A stretch of DNA of 14,280 nt from assembly GCA_001920085.1 (NCBI GenBank), contig MNJC01000083.1, positions 1-14,280 on the forward strand. Reading direction: 5' to 3'. The stretch comes from Actinobacteria bacterium 13_1_20CM_4_69_9. GTDB taxonomy: Bacteria; Actinomycetota; Thermoleophilia; Gaiellales; Gaiellaceae. Both the position numbers and the translations under genes were made by a program. The notes beneath the pieces were generated by a model. It ran no database searches and was not told where the DNA came from. It saw nothing but the letters and a program-made list of their open reading frames with translations. Positions 13,358 through 14,280 of the stretch are shown one piece after another. How positions within the stretch are numbered: the stretch's first letter is position 1; each line of letters opens with the position of its first letter.

Positions 13358-13434
13358 CGGCTCCCCCGGAAGGGGGAGGCACGCGTGCGCACCCGCTCAC
13401 AAAGTCCTCTCAGTGACTGCGGTTCGCGCGCAAT
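13348..13434 (+). other. Candidate structured leader of the Trp-repeat peptide gene
   Basis: ATTGCGCGC (13348-13356) and GCGCGCAAT (13426-13434) pair perfectly and would close a domain. Inside is CTCCCCC-GGAA-GGGGGAG (13361-13378), a 7-bp stem with a GNRA tetraloop, plus the palindrome GTGCGCAC and CAGT/ACTG. The domain ends about 20 nt before the start codon. It shares bases with the palindrome at 13322-13357, so the folds compete. No known riboswitch family is recognised. Confidence 0.35.
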
Positions 13435-13456
13435 GCGCTGAGCGAGGGGAAGAGAA

Positions 13457-13669
13457 ATGGCAAGGAAGATTTCAATGAGGCGAGGGGCGGCGATCGTGGC
13501 GTCGATCGCGGCGGTCGCGGCGTTGGCCGGTCCCGGCGCTGCTTCGGCGCAGCCGAAGTCGCCGCAGGCCGCGCCGGCAGCGGCGGCAACGTCGGTCGGC
13601 TTCGGCGTCATCGCCAGCTGGGCCGAAGAAGCCAGCTGGGCCGAAGAGGCCAGCTGGGCCGAATCCTGA
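13457..13669 (+). CDS. Small secreted peptide with tandem ASWAEE repeats
   Basis: 70 residues, family not recognised. A Sec signal peptide is clear: basic ARKISMRR, Ala/Val core GAAIVASIAAVAALAG, and GAASA before a likely cut after residue 31. The mature 39-residue part has a Pro/Ala/Gln linker, then TSVGFGVI, then three tandem units ASWAEE-ASWAEE-ASWAES to the C-terminus. The mature peptide is acidic, with three evenly spaced Trp. The start has GAGGGGAAGAGAA just upstream. Short Ser-Trp-Ala/Ser-Asp/Glu repeats also occur, as I recall, in tails of secreted subtilases of related actinobacteria; that would suggest a cell-surface or protein-binding motif. A ribosomally made precursor is an alternative, but no modification enzyme is adjacent. 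Confidence 0.8.
   Translation: MARKISMRRGAAIVASIAAVAALAGPGAASAQPKSPQAAPAAAATSVGFGVIASWAEEASWAEEASWAES
13613..13663 (+). repeat. 18-bp coding tandem repeat, 2.8 copies
   Basis: Units GCCAGCTGGGCCGAAGAA (13613-13630), the same ending GAG (13631-13648), and GCCAGCTGGGCCGAA (13649-13663). There is one synonymous change between complete units, pointing to recent duplication or conversion. It encodes ASWAEE. Confidence 0.9.
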
Positions 13670-13692
13670 TCTAGCGTCTGGCTCAAGCGAGG

Positions 13693-13726
13693 CGACCCAT
13701 GGCCCGATAACTCGGGCCATGGGTCG
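13693..13726. other. Perfect 14-bp hairpin covering a start codon
   Basis: CGACCCATGGCCCG (13693-13706), loop ATAACT, then CGGGCCATGGGTCG (13713-13726). The right arm contains the ATG at 13719. It may end transcription of the peptide gene, followed only by TGCTTTC, or hide the next gene's start. Confidence 0.7.
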
Positions 13727-14063
13727 TGCTTTCGGTCTCGTCTCGATCGTCGTCTCGCTCGCGCTCGTCGGCATCCTCTGGGCGCTGACCATGCAGCACA
13801 GTGGTCCGACGTCGGCCACCGCGAAGCAGGCCGAGCGCGATGCGACCGCGGCCGTCAGCGCGATCAACTTCACGGCCGCTGCCACGCAGCTCGAGGCCTA
13901 CCACGCCGAGAACGCGACGTATGTCGGAGCGACCGTGCCGCCGTCCTTCGGCGTCACGCTCGTCCGCACAGACGCCGCGTCGTACTGCCTGCAGACCGGG
14001 GTGGGGGCGTCGGCGCAGCACTTCGCCGGCCCCGGCGGGTCGGCCGCAGCCGGTCCCTGCTAG
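13719..14063 (+). CDS. Pilin-like membrane-anchored protein
   Basis: 114 residues: a short N-terminus, one membrane helix (GLVSIVVSLALVGILWALTM, about 6-25), a Ser/Thr/Ala-rich helical stretch and a small extracytoplasmic domain. AATQLEAYHAENATYVGA followed by GVTLVRTDAASYCLQT resembles the helix-to-sheet region of type IV pilins and pseudopilins. The two cysteines (YCL and the C-terminal GPC) could close a pilin-like D-loop. The prepilin peptidase motif (G-F-T-L-x-E) is absent, so it is not a standard pilin; membrane anchoring by the uncleaved helix is likely. No Shine-Dalgarno is visible and the ATG lies in a hairpin. It follows the Trp-repeat peptide by 49 nt on the same strand. Confidence 0.75.
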   Translation: MGRAFGLVSIVVSLALVGILWALTMQHSGPTSATAKQAERDATAAVSAINFTAAATQLEAYHAENATYVGATVPPSFGVTLVRTDAASYCLQTGVGASAQHFAGPGGSAAAGPC

Positions 14064-14100
14064 GGAGAACACCCGGCTCCGAGGCACGTAGGATCCCGGC

Positions 14101-14280
14101 GTGCCGCTCGCGCTCTCGACCGGACACGAGGTCGGCCTCGCCGTCACCGCGGCGGCCTTCATCCTGTTCGCGCTCGCGTCGTCTTTCGTGTTCCCGCGCT
14201 TCCGCCCGCAGTACCCGGGCGGCGGGCTGCCGGCGTTCATAGTGATCTGTTTCGTCTTCTTCTTCGGGATGCTCATCGCG
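14101..14280 (+). CDS. Membrane protein of unknown function, 3' end outside window
   Basis: GTG start with TAGGAT 7 nt upstream; 60 codons reach the window edge without a stop. Two membrane helices are visible: about 11-31 (VGLAVTAAAFILFALASSFVF) and 44-60 (LPAFIVICFVFFFGMLIA), joined by PRFRPQYPGGG. The opening LALSTGHEVGLAV is like small membrane proteins found near respiratory genes in related actinobacteria, from memory and unverified. Function cannot be assigned. Confidence 0.7.
   Translation, partial: MPLALSTGHEVGLAVTAAAFILFALASSFVFPRFRPQYPGGGLPAFIVICFVFFFGMLIA

Noticed and set aside
13613..13663. CRISPR-like repeat array
   Set aside because: Direct tandem 18-bp units without spacers, in frame within a coding sequence.
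11902..13686. 594-codon open frame on minus
   Set aside because: Antisense to the chitinase, sulfotransferase and peptide genes, which carry catalytic motifs; no domain recognised in the minus frame.

Overview
The window is GC-rich bacterial chromosome with frequent GTG/TTG starts. Gene content and order (Zn-peptidase, dnaX, ybaB, recR, lysC, asd beside an SRP RNA gene and a tRNA) point to an actinobacterium. Protein flavour, including a purple-acid-phosphatase-like secreted protein, a DUF7144-type membrane protein and a secreted Ser-Trp repeat peptide, suggests class Thermoleophilia (Gaiellales/Solirubrobacterales-like). That placement is inference from memory of these families; no search was possible.

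Layout. (a) 1-1202, minus: 5' part of a secreted protein with a barrel-like domain joined to a purple acid phosphatase-like module, running off the window. (b) 1203-2072, plus: a LuxR-type response regulator with a degenerate phosphorylation site, its promoter, and a strong terminator. (c) 2073-2507: hairpin-rich spacer and a 69-residue protein of unknown function. (d) 2508-5149, minus: operon recR-lysC-asd with overlapping genes. asd carries an internal, frame-shifting deletion that removes the catalytic-histidine segment. (e) 5150-5869: a single-domain response regulator on plus and a hairpin-rich convergent spacer. (f) 5870-9095, minus: operon Zn-metallopeptidase - dnaX - ybaB - stand-alone cyclic-nucleotide-binding domain; dnaX carries an in-frame palindromic repeat. 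(g) 9151-9310, plus: small SRP RNA followed closely by tRNA-Val(CAC). (h) 9365-10655: cytidylate-kinase-like protein (minus) divergent from a frameshifted membrane-protein gene (plus). (i) 10749-11217, plus: DUF7144-like four-helix membrane protein with a strong terminator. (j) 11341-13188, plus: secreted GH18 chitinase followed 3 nt later by a PAPS-type sulfotransferase. (k) 13189-14280: hairpin-rich spacer, a 70-residue secreted peptide with tandem ASWAEE repeats, a pilin-like membrane-anchored protein whose start codon lies inside a perfect hairpin, and the start of another membrane protein.

How they fit. The centre is a housekeeping block: replication and recombinational repair (dnaX, ybaB, recR), aspartate-family amino acid synthesis (lysC, asd) and translation/secretion RNAs. 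The same dnaX-ybaB-recR ... lysC-asd neighbourhood is known from other actinobacteria. The flanks hold signalling proteins and secreted or envelope proteins. The most unusual points are the damaged asd, the Trp-repeat secreted peptide with its palindromic leader and a minus-oriented terminator, the pseudo-receiver regulator, and the palindromic repeat translated inside dnaX. Two coding disruptions (asd and 10109-10655) in 14 kb mean assembly or read error must be excluded before biological interpretation.
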